From Deltaproteobacteria bacterium (GTDB lineage Bacteria; Desulfobacterota; Syntrophia; Syntrophales; UBA2210), in contig JAGYOR010000003.1 in NCBI GenBank assembly GCA_018399535.1, positions 1 to 38,480 of the forward strand: a stretch of 38,480 nucleotides of DNA, given 5' to 3'. The position numbers and the translations under genes are program-made. The number at the start of each line of letters is the position of its first letter. Position 1 is the stretch's first letter. This document shows positions 1 through 9,100 of the stretch, piece after piece. The notes beneath the pieces were generated by a model. That model did not search any database. It saw nothing but the letters and a program-made list of their open reading frames with translations, and was not told the origin of the DNA.

Positions 1-33
1 AACACCCGGTTCAATTCAACCGAATCAAAAACG

Positions 34-542
34 CCCGAAATACGCGATTGGTTCGGCCTGTTGATGGTACAGACAGTTCAACGCCCCGTTGATTCAGCAC
101 GCTGTGTGCTGTCCGATGCACATTCAGACCGAACCATTGAGGTTGCTGTATGGTTAGAACAGACTGAACCACCCATGAACCGTTCCACCGCGAAAGAGGA
201 ACTTTTACTGTCCGGCTCATTCTTGCCCGGTCTATCCTTCGACAGAGCTCAGGATGACCGGGTTAAATAAGGTTCTCAGGATAACCGGGTTAAATAAGGG
301 GCTCAGAATGACCGGGTTAAATAAGGTTCTCAGGATGACCGGGTTAAATAAGGGGCTCAGAATGATCGGTTGTCGGCCACCCCGTTCGGCCTCGTGTGCC
401 CCTTCAGGGGGTGGAGCTCCGTCGAAGGCCGGGTGTCTCCACCATCTCTGTTATATCTATATCCTTCGACTTTTCATACAGTGACGTTGCATATTGATGA
501 TTCGATAACGTGCTCCACAGAAAATCAATCGCGGATTTTGGG
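34..542 (+). repeat. MITE-like intergenic repeat element, copy A
   Basis: Left end cccgaaatacgcgattggtt (34-53) is an imperfect inverted copy of the right end aatcaatcgcggattttggg (~523-542). Interior blocks recur in inverted orientation at 16137-16501, e.g. ccggtctatccttcgacagagctcaggatgaccgg (227-261) vs 33/35 identical bases at 16332-16366. Confidence 0.6.
254..361 (+). repeat. Tandem repeat, 4 x 27 bp (higher-order 2 x 54 bp)
   Basis: Consensus atgaccgggttaaataaggKKctcagR; units 254-280, 281-307, 308-334, 335-361 alternate between ...ggttctcagg and ...ggggctcaga. Confidence 0.95.
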
Positions 543-667
543 AAGATGGGCCGGCCGGTGGCGATTAAAACATGACCGATATTGTTTTTACGGTATTCCT
601 GTTCTGTCCGCGGGAAAAGTATGTTATACAGTGACGCATACCGGCATGAGCCGGACGGAGCGTAAGC

Positions 668-1453
668 GTGCAGTCTTTTACGGCGGCGACTTTCAACGTG
701 AATTCCATTCGATCGCGCCTTCATGTCGTTATTCCCTGGCTTGAGCGTAACCGTCCGCGGTTTCTCTGCCTCCAGGAAACGAAGGCGGCTGACGCCGCCT
801 TTCCCGCCGGGGCCTTTGAAGAGATCGACTATCACGTGGCATTCAGCGGGACGGGGCGGTACAACGGCGTGGCCGTGGCCTCGACCGAACGGCCGCTGAA
901 AGTCGAGGCAGGATTCGACGACGAGGGACCACCCGATGAAGACCGGTTGCTGAGGGTCGATTTCGACGACGTGACGGTTCTGAATCTCTATGTTCCTCAG
1001 GGGCGGGATCGGGACCACGAACAATTCCGCTACAAGCTGCGCTGGTTTGAGCGCCTGAGGGAGTACCTCGAACGTCACGCGTCACCGGAACAGTCCCTCA
1101 TATGCTGCGGCGACCTGAACGTGGCCCGCGAAGAAATCGACGTTCACAATCCGAAACGGCTGCGCGGCCACGTTGATTTCACCCCCGAGGTCTGGGAAGG
1201 ATTCGACCGGCTGATCGACTGGGGGCTGACGGATGTTTTTAGACGACACAATCCCGACGCGCGGGAGGAGTACACGTTTTTCGATTACCGGGTACCCCGC
1301 GCGCTTGACCGAAAGCTGGGCTGGCGCATCGATCATGTCCTGGCCACCCCTCCTCTGGCCGCCCGTTCGACGGGCTGTTACATCGACCTCGATCCCCGAA
1401 GAATGGAAAAACCATCTGATCACACGATACTCGTCGCGCAATTCGGTGCATAA
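668..1453 (+). CDS. xth: Exodeoxyribonuclease III
   Basis: 261 aa; FNVNSIRSRL, LQETKAAD, GDLNVAREEIDVHNPKR, RIDHVLAT and PSDHTILVA motifs of the exonuclease III/AP endonuclease family; GTG start with cggag upstream. Confidence 0.93.
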   Translation: MQSFTAATFNVNSIRSRLHVVIPWLERNRPRFLCLQETKAADAAFPAGAFEEIDYHVAFSGTGRYNGVAVASTERPLKVEAGFDDEGPPDEDRLLRVDFDDVTVLNLYVPQGRDRDHEQFRYKLRWFERLREYLERHASPEQSLICCGDLNVAREEIDVHNPKRLRGHVDFTPEVWEGFDRLIDWGLTDVFRRHNPDAREEYTFFDYRVPRALDRKLGWRIDHVLATPPLAARSTGCYIDLDPRRMEKPSDHTILVAQFGA

Positions 1454-1491
1454 TAACCGGGCCGGATCATCGTCGCGCTCAAGGAGTCGGT

Positions 1492-1920
1492 ATGGCGGGA
1501 GTGTATGACAAGCCGGGTTCACGGTATGACACGAACCGGAGAGTGAAGATGGTTCTCGTCAGGCACGGCGTGAACCTGGCGATGTTGAAGTGGTCGAGTT
1601 CGTCGACGACGACCTATTTCTACGGTGTTCTCAAAAAGGAGCCCGACGACGACTTCTCGCTGTCATCACTGGATGCATTGATCAAGGACTTGGTACACAT
1701 GGCCCATGCTCCACGCATCAAATTCAACCTGGAAAACTGGGACATCAGCTCGGAGACGGGGTCGTGGGTCATTACGAAGAAAAGGCCGGTCAAGACGGCG
1801 GCTCCCGCGGCCGATAAACCCCGGACCGTGGTCATCCGAACCAACGAAAAACCGGAAGACGTCCTGCGCGACATGGAAAAAGAAAAGCGGTCCGGCGACC
1901 GCCGGAGGGGCAAGACGTAA
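1492..1920 (+). CDS. Hypothetical protein (142 aa)
   Basis: ATG with aaggag SD 5-6 nt upstream; charged basic C-terminus; no family recognised. Confidence 0.6.
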   Translation: MAGVYDKPGSRYDTNRRVKMVLVRHGVNLAMLKWSSSSTTTYFYGVLKKEPDDDFSLSSLDALIKDLVHMAHAPRIKFNLENWDISSETGSWVITKKRPVKTAAPAADKPRTVVIRTNEKPEDVLRDMEKEKRSGDRRRGKT

Positions 1921-1957
1921 ACATTATTGTTCGCCCGGCACCGGTCGCGGCGCGACT

Positions 1958-3454
1958 TCACTCCATGTTCTCGCCCGCCGCGGCGGGGGCTTCCTCCGGG
2001 GTGTTCTTCACGGGGGGTGCTTTCCGCGCTACCTTGACGATAACGGTTATCGGCGGAGGACGCCTGTCGACGAAAAACAGGCCGGCCTGCTGAACGACGC
2101 CCGGCGACAGCCGGGTTGTCTCGGTAATGGCGTCGAGCGCCACCGGTTCGGTGACGATGCGCAGGTCGTCGTCGCTTTGCCGTGTCGCCAGCATCTTGAC
2201 CTTTTCAGGCGATACCTCGATGCCCTCCAGCACCAGGTCCTCCCGCAACGTTCCTGTCGTCTGCACCCGCACGGACACGTCCCGGGGGACCAGCTCGTGG
2301 GCCGTCAGCGTGAGTATTGCCGGCTGGATGTCCACCACGGTCAGGTTCGAGGGGTGTTCAACGCTTCCGGACGTCAGGGGGATTTCCTGGTTGCCCTCGC
2401 GAATGTCGGACATGTCCACGATTACCCGCAGGGTATTCCTGTCGAAAAGATCGAAGGCCTGTTTCGGTCCCATCAGGGAGACGGTGGCTTCCCGCGGGTC
2501 CTGGCTTTCGATGATCCAGTTAACCGGAAGGTTCCGGTAGGAAACGGGAATGGTGAAGTCCCGGCGGATGCTTTCCGTCTGGAACCCGAAGGCAAGCCAG
2601 AGAACAGCCGCCAGCCCAAGGGCGATTCCCTTTTCCCAGGGATTCGCGGTTACCCGCAGTCGCCTGCCCTTTTCTGCCCGCTCGGGAGACTGCAGCCGGT
2701 AGAACGCGTCGATCTCGCCCTCGATATCCTCCGTGTTTACCAGGGTACGTATGGCGCCGTTCATCGCGACCGAGACAGTGCCCCGTTCTTCCGACACGAC
2801 AATGCACAGGGCGTCGGCAAGCTCCGACAAGCCGAGGGCGGCTGTGTGGCGGAGGCCGAGACCCGCCACCTTCACGCTGTTTCTGGACAGGGGGAGATGG
2901 CAGCTGAATAACTTGGCCCGTCCATTGTCGATAACGACGGCGCCGTCGTGACCCGGTGAATTCGTGTCGAAAAGGCTTTCGATAAGCGCCGTGCTCACTT
3001 CGCCGTCGAGGGCGACGCCTCCCTCGAGGTGGCGGTCGAGGTGATCGCGTCCCTTGATAATGATCAGCGCTCCCCGCCGTTTCCGCGCCAGTCTCATGAT
3101 AGCCGTCACGAGGGGTTCCGTGGGCGAGGCGACGGAGGCGCGTTCGCGGCTGCGCGGTCTCCAGATGGCCAGTCGTTCGAAAAAGCGACGAAGGTCTTCC
3201 TGAAAAATGATCAGCAAGGCGATCAGGAAAACGGCGAAAAACCCCCGCAGAACATACTCGGTGAGGTACATGTGAAAAAAGCGGGCCGCCGTATATATTA
3301 TGCTGAGAATAATAATGCCGAAAAAGACAAAGCGTGATGCCGTTTTCTTCATCCAGGTGAGGATCACGTAAATCAGCAACGTGATGACGCCGATATCGAG
3401 AATATCGGAAATTCGAATATTATTTACAAGATGGAGGAGATATTCTTTCATCAT
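1958..3454 (-). CDS. cdaA: Diadenylate cyclase CdaA (DAC domain) fused to C-terminal YbbR-like repeats
   Basis: N-terminal TM helices, FQEDLRRFFERL, NSPGHDGAVVI (DGA motif), GLRHTAALGLSE...SEERGTVSVA (RHR-position motif), then IRRDFTIPVSYRNLP...TLTAHELVPRDVSVRVQ YbbR-type repeats. Start MMKEYLL chosen over the longer ORF start at 3565. Confidence 0.88.
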   Translation of the reverse strand: MMKEYLLHLVNNIRISDILDIGVITLLIYVILTWMKKTASRFVFFGIIILSIIYTAARFFHMYLTEYVLRGFFAVFLIALLIIFQEDLRRFFERLAIWRPRSRERASVASPTEPLVTAIMRLARKRRGALIIIKGRDHLDRHLEGGVALDGEVSTALIESLFDTNSPGHDGAVVIDNGRAKLFSCHLPLSRNSVKVAGLGLRHTAALGLSELADALCIVVSEERGTVSVAMNGAIRTLVNTEDIEGEIDAFYRLQSPERAEKGRRLRVTANPWEKGIALGLAAVLWLAFGFQTESIRRDFTIPVSYRNLPVNWIIESQDPREATVSLMGPKQAFDLFDRNTLRVIVDMSDIREGNQEIPLTSGSVEHPSNLTVVDIQPAILTLTAHELVPRDVSVRVQTTGTLREDLVLEGIEVSPEKVKMLATRQSDDDLRIVTEPVALDAITETTRLSPGVVQQAGLFFVDRRPPPITVIVKVARKAPPVKNTPEEAPAAAGENME

Positions 3455-3480
3455 TGACTCTCTTTTTCGCTTAGAGATAT

Positions 3481-3509
3481 AGTATGCATTAGAGTCATTA
3501 TGTTGACAA
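3481..3509 (-). promoter_or_regulatory. Candidate sigma70 promoter for the cdaA-ybbR gene
   Basis: On minus strand: TTGTCA (3509-3504), 17 bp, CATACT (3486-3481), about 30 bp upstream of the ATG. Confidence 0.5.
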
Positions 3510-3797
3510 ATAAAAAAAGAGTGAACCGGTGTGATATTTGCACACAAAGCATGTTCGCCTCCCACCGGGCCTCCGAGAGGGCCGTCGATACGTTCGATTC
3601 AGGGAATACTACCCGGCGGTGCGGGTTCGGGGACGCGAGCCCGTACCGGACAAGGGAAACGCCTCACAGGGCGCCCGCGCCCGTCACCTGTATGCTCCAG
3701 CACTTTATACGACCACGGTAGTCCGCGGAATCGGCGTGTGAGCGGGTGAGAAAACAAATAGGGGACATCGGCATCAGCAGATAAAGGAATCAAATCC

Positions 3798-4856
3798 ATG
3801 AACTCAAATCAGGATATCGTGGAACATCCCGCCCGGACGCTGCTTGATCTCGCGTCGGGCAAACGTTCGATTCTCATCGTGTGTCACAACAATCCCGATC
3901 CCGATGCCATGGCCGCGGCCCAGGCCCTGAAGGTTATTTTTTTTGCACAGAAACCCAAGCGGAAAGTCGTCATCGTGTACGGCGGCATCGTGGGCAGGGC
4001 CGAGAACCGGCAGATGCTGCGCCGCCTGAAAATCGAGATGACAAGCATAAAAGACATTTCCTTCAGGGATTTTTCACTGGTCTGCCTGATCGACAGTCAG
4101 CCGCGTACAGGCAACAATGATATTCCTCGAGCCGTTTATCCCCAGGTAGTCATTGATCATCATCCGCTCACTGCGGCGACGAAGAAATGCGACTTTTACG
4201 ATGTACGGCCCGGTTACGGCAGTTCCTCGACCATCCTGACGGAATACCTGCGGGAACTTGAAATTCCCGTGGACAGAAGGCTGGCGACGGCTCTTTTCTA
4301 CGGAATGAAAACAGACACCGGCGGTTTTTCCCGTTCCGTTACAAAAGCCGACCTCGAGACATTCAACTTTCTTGCTCCCCGCGTGGCGCCCCGCACGCTG
4401 GCGGCGATTGAAAATCCTCCCGTTCCCAAGAGTTATTATCTCAAGTATGTCGAAGCGATCGAAAGCTGCGTGGTGTACCAGAACGTTATCGTGACGGACC
4501 TGGGCAAGATCGGCAACCCCGATATTCCCGCCGAGATGGCCGACTTTCTCCTTCGCATGGAGGCTATCCGGTGGGTGCTGGCCATGGGCGAGTACCGGGA
4601 CGAGCTGATCCTGTCTGTCCGCACGTCCCGGCGGGGCTGGTGGGCCGGCAAGATCGCCCTGCGTATATTGCGCGGGCTGGGGACGGGCGGCGGTCACGAG
4701 CGGGCCGCGGGGGGCAAGGTGGCGCTCGCCGGTATGTCGCCGGAAGAACGGAAAGTAGTCCGGGAGCGAGTGGCGGAACGTCTGTTGAAAGTAGTCGGCG
4801 TGGGAGACGTGACCGGAAAACCGCTCTTCGCGTCCCGTAATCAGGAGCAGTCCTAA
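3798..4856 (+). CDS. DHH/DHHA1 family phosphoesterase (NrnA/RecJ-like)
   Basis: HNNPDPDAMAAA, VIDHHPLT, LFYGMKTDTGGFSRS and C-terminal GTGGGHERAAGG (DHHA1) motifs. Confidence 0.9.
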   Translation: MNSNQDIVEHPARTLLDLASGKRSILIVCHNNPDPDAMAAAQALKVIFFAQKPKRKVVIVYGGIVGRAENRQMLRRLKIEMTSIKDISFRDFSLVCLIDSQPRTGNNDIPRAVYPQVVIDHHPLTAATKKCDFYDVRPGYGSSSTILTEYLRELEIPVDRRLATALFYGMKTDTGGFSRSVTKADLETFNFLAPRVAPRTLAAIENPPVPKSYYLKYVEAIESCVVYQNVIVTDLGKIGNPDIPAEMADFLLRMEAIRWVLAMGEYRDELILSVRTSRRGWWAGKIALRILRGLGTGGGHERAAGGKVALAGMSPEERKVVRERVAERLLKVVGVGDVTGKPLFASRNQEQS

Positions 4857-4881
4857 CGGGGAACGAACACAGGGGGGTGCC

Positions 4882-6138
4882 ATGAAAATATTGATGTTCG
4901 GATGGGAATTTCCTCCATCCGTAAGCGGCGGCCTGGGAACGGCATGCCGCGGGCTGGCGGAAGGGCTTCTGGCGAACGGAGCGGAGGTCGTTTTCGTGGC
5001 GCCCGGCGCGGAGGGAGTCACGTCCCTGCCGAACCTCAGGTTCATCGACGGATTGTCGGCACCTCTCGCCGAAGATTCCGAGGCAACACCCGCAATACTG
5101 GAACGTCCCGCAGGTGTGTTGCTTGCTCCCTACATGACGGCGGGCGATTACCGGGAACAGCTGTCGGAACGTGACGGGGACCGGTACGGCGGCGACATGT
5201 ACGACGAAGTGGCCCGGTACGCCCGGTGCGCCCGGGCCGTTGCCCGGGCAGAATGTTTCGACGTCATCGCCGTCCACGACTGGATGACGATCCCCGCCGG
5301 CATGGCTGCCCGCGAGGAAACGGAACGACCCTTGATCGTGCACATACACTCCCTCGAGTCGGACAGGAGCCCATTGCGGATCAACGAATACATTTACGGG
5401 GTGGAACGTTTCGGCATGCTCGAGGCGGATCAGGTTATCGCCGTCAGTAACTACACGAAACAGAAAATAATCGATCAGTACGGCATACCGGGCGGGCGCA
5501 TCACGGTCGTTCACAACGCGGCGCTCCCCCTGCCGCCCGCGCCGCGGAAGAATGTGAAAGAGCCTGCACGGGGGAAAACTGTTCTTTTCCTCGGCAGAAT
5601 AACCTTTCAGAAGGGGCCCGGGTATTTCTTCGAGGCGGCACTCCTTGTTGCGGCGGAAGATCCGTCGGTGCGTTTCCTGATTGTCGGAACGGGCGACATG
5701 ATCGGCATGATGAAGCAACGTGCGGCGGCGGAAGGCATCGCCGACCGGTGTATGTTCACGGGATTTCTGGAAGGAGGGGACGTGACGGAATCTTTTGCCC
5801 GGAGCGATCTTTACGTCATGCCAAGCGATTCGGAGCCCTTCGGAATCACCGCGCTCGAAGCCATCAGCCAGGGCGTTCCCGTTATCCTTTCGGTGCATTC
5901 GGGGGTTGCTGAAGTGCTGCAAAGCTGTCCCGTCGTTGATCCGGAGGATACGGAAGTCCTGGCGCGGGAAATACTGGACATTCTGGGCGACGACGATCGG
6001 CGCCGGAAGATCGTTCGGGACGGCCTCGAGGATATGAAGGAGTTGACCTGGCGCCGTCAGGCGGCGGCGGTGCACGCGTGCTACCGCTCCGCGGCGGACC
6101 GGGCGGGCGAAACGTCCCTTCCCCGGGACGGCGGGTAA
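4882..6138 (+). CDS. Glycosyltransferase family 4 (GT-B), starch-synthase-like N-terminus
   Basis: MKILMFGWEFPPSVSGGLGTACRGL; LFLGRITFQKGPGYF; MPSDSEPFGITALEAISQGVPVI (E-X7-E). Confidence 0.9.
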   Translation: MKILMFGWEFPPSVSGGLGTACRGLAEGLLANGAEVVFVAPGAEGVTSLPNLRFIDGLSAPLAEDSEATPAILERPAGVLLAPYMTAGDYREQLSERDGDRYGGDMYDEVARYARCARAVARAECFDVIAVHDWMTIPAGMAAREETERPLIVHIHSLESDRSPLRINEYIYGVERFGMLEADQVIAVSNYTKQKIIDQYGIPGGRITVVHNAALPLPPAPRKNVKEPARGKTVLFLGRITFQKGPGYFFEAALLVAAEDPSVRFLIVGTGDMIGMMKQRAAAEGIADRCMFTGFLEGGDVTESFARSDLYVMPSDSEPFGITALEAISQGVPVILSVHSGVAEVLQSCPVVDPEDTEVLAREILDILGDDDRRRKIVRDGLEDMKELTWRRQAAAVHACYRSAADRAGETSLPRDGG

Positions 6139-6183
6139 AGCGGGAAACGGCACGAAGGAAGAGAACGAGGTGTGCGAAGTACG

Positions 6184-9100
6184 ATGAACAAAACGATTGG
6201 TATATCGGCTGATTGCCTTTTTGAATTGAGCTGGGAAACCTGCAACAAGGTGGGCGGCATTCACAGGGTTCTCAGGGGGAAGGCCGCCCGTGCCGTCGAG
6301 CGGTTTGGAGACGGCTATTTTCTTATCGGTCCCGACCTGGGGAATAATCCGGATTTCGAAGAGACCGACGAAGAACTCTGGGACGACATCAGGTTCGACG
6401 CGGGCGCGAGAAACCTGTCCTGCCGGTGTGGTCGCTGGCGGGACGCTCCCGGTGGGCCCCGGACCATCCTGGTGAGCCACAACGGGAAGTACGACGCGGA
6501 CAGGTTGCTCTTCGGGCTCTGGCAGAACTACGGCGTCGATTCCATGGCGGGAGGTCCGGACTACATTGAACAGGTATTGTTCGCCACGGCGGCGGCCGAA
6601 ATCGTTGAAATTGTTTACGAACGGCTGCTGCGGCATCACGAGGTGTTCGTAGCCCATTTTCACGACTGGACAACAGCGGCGGGACTTCTCTATCTTAACC
6701 GGAATATTCCCGAAATCGCGACGGTTTTCACAGCTCACGCCACGGTGCTGGGCAGGGCGATCGCCGATGCGGGCGACGACCTGCCGGATGATCAGGGCGC
6801 CGCTTTTACCGCCGAGCTGGCGTCACGGCTGAACGTCAGCGCGCGGCATTCCATCGAGACGGCCGCCACGGCGCAGGCCGACTGCCTCTCCGCCGTGAGC
6901 GAGGTGACGGCGGAGGAAGTGACCCGCATCCTGGGACGCACTCCCCGTGTGATTCTTCCCAACGGCATTACCATTAATGATGTGCCTGAATGTTTCGACG
7001 AAGCGACCGGCGCCGACCCACGCCGCCTGGCGATGCTTGATTTCGCGTCGAAGTTCCTGCGTACGGAACTGCCTGCCGACAGGACCGATATTTTTTTTAC
7101 ATCGGGACAGTACGATTTCCGGGGCAAGGGGATCGACCTGTTTCTGGAATCGCTGAAGGGCGTGGGCGACGACCTGCGCAATGATCCGGCCGGCAGGAAG
7201 GTGGTCGCCTTCCTGGGCGTCCTCGGCGCTCACCGAGGGATTTCACATGAAACGTCGCGCATCCTTCGGGGAGAAGAGGGGGTCGTCTCCTCCGGCGTTG
7301 CCCGCATCTGTACTCACCAGCTTTCCGATCCCCAGCATGATCCCGTCTGGAAGGCGTGCAACGTCCTCAATCTTCTGAACGATGCCGGCGACGCGGTTCA
7401 CGTGATTTGCATGCCCGTCTATCTTGACGGGTACGACGGTATTGTGAATCTCACGTATGACGACGTACTCGCCGCCTGCGACCTGGGAGTGTTTCTCTCC
7501 CGGTACGAACCCTGGGGATATACGCCGCTGGACGGCGCGGCACGCTGTCTTCCGGTGGTGACCACGGATCGCGCCGGTTTCGGAGCCTGGGTGCGACGGC
7601 AGGAGGACATACCCGCCGGCGGTGTTTTCGTCCTTGATTTTCAGGGCAGGAGTCGGGAAAGCTGCGTCGCGGCGCTTAAGGAATGCTTTCTCCGCGTCCT
7701 GGACTGGACGCCCGAAGAGAAACGGCGTCAGCGGAGCAGGGCCCGGTTTGTCGCGGCACGGGCCGACTGGGCTGTTCTGTATGATCGTTACGGAGAAGCG
7801 TACAACGAGGCCGTCGCGACGGCGGATAAACGTCTGCACGGTCTCGATACCAGCGGCACGGGCCGCGAGGTCACTTACGCGGGCACCGATTCCCTGCAGC
7901 CGCGGTACCGGAATTTCAGCGTCGCCGTCCCCTTGCCTGAGCCGCTTGGTCGTCTCAGGGAGATCGCTTACGATCTTACCTGGACCTGGACCCCCGAAAT
8001 AGAAGAACTCTTCGCCCGGCTGGATCCCCGCCTGTGGGTCGATCTCGGCCGCAATCCCGTGGAACTGCTGGAGCGGGTCAGGGAAGACCGGCTGGTGGAA
8101 ATGGCGGAAAACGAGACCTACCTCCGGCTTTACCGGCGGGTGTTGACCCTGCTTGACGACATCGGCGCCGACAACGGATCATTTGGAGACGATGATGCAC
8201 TTATCACGGCGAAAACCCCCGTGGCCTATTTCTCGACGGAATACGGCATGCACGAGAGCCTGCCCATATATTCGGGCGGTCTCGGCGTTCTTTCGGGGGA
8301 CCACTTGAAGTCCTCGGCCAACCTTCATTTTCCTCTCGTCGGCGTGGGACTGCTGTACAAGAACGGCTATTTTTCACAGATGCTTGACGGCGAGGGCAAC
8401 CAGGCCGCACTCTACCCGGATAATGATTTTTCACGTATGCCTGTGAGCATCTGCGCCAACGGGAGCAAGCCCGATGAGGCGCTCAAGATTCATGTCGACC
8501 TGCCCGGGCGGAAACTATACGCCCAGGCCTGGCATGTTACCGTGGGAACGGTGACACTGTACCTGCTCGACACGGCCATTCCTGAAAACAACAGCCAGGA
8601 CATGGCCATTACGTCGCGTCTCTACGGCGCCGACCAGCGGCTTCGCATCGAGCAGGAAATCATGCTGGGCATCGGCGGCGTGCGGTTGCTGGAAAAGCTG
8701 GGAATACGGCCGGCCGTCTTTCATCTTAACGAGGGACACTCGGCCTTTCTGTTGCTCGAGCGCATCAGGGGCCTCATGGAAAAAAAGGGGCTGACCTTTC
8801 ACGAGGCACGGGAGGTTGTGCGGGCGAGTTCCATATTTACTACCCACAGTCCCGTCGAAGCGGCCAATGAACGGTTCGAAGAATCGCTCATGAAAAATTA
8901 TTTTTCCGAATACGCCGAGGAGCTGGGAATTTCCTGGGACACCTTCTGGCAGCTCGGCCGGGACGAACCGGGTCCAGGCAAACCCTTTTTCATGCCCGTA
9001 CTTGCTTTCAATCTGTGCTGCGCCTCCAACGCCGTGAGCGAACTTCACGGCCAGGTCGCGCGGAAGATGTGGAAAAAGGTGTGGTCGGGATTCGACGAGG

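Noticed and set aside
254-361. CRISPR array
   Set aside because: Units are directly adjacent with no spacers, only 27 bp, and there are no cas genes.
254-484. Repeat peptide gene MTGLNKVLR...
   Set aside because: ORF exists only because the repeat is a multiple of three; no SD, lies inside a repeat element, and copy B has no equivalent frame.
475-637. Direct repeat atacagtgacg at ~475 and ~627
   Set aside because: Only 11 bp, within or next to a repeat element; likely chance or trivial.
3455-3565. Longer N-terminus of CdaA (start 3565)
   Set aside because: The extension overlaps the promoter-like sequence and has no homology-like character; MMKEYLLHLVNN matches a usual CdaA start.
3566-3797. 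tRNA or riboswitch in the cdaA/DHH divergent gap (gggttcg...cgagccc hairpin ~3622-3645)
   Set aside because: No cloverleaf, no recognisable riboswitch core; a single short hairpin is insufficient.
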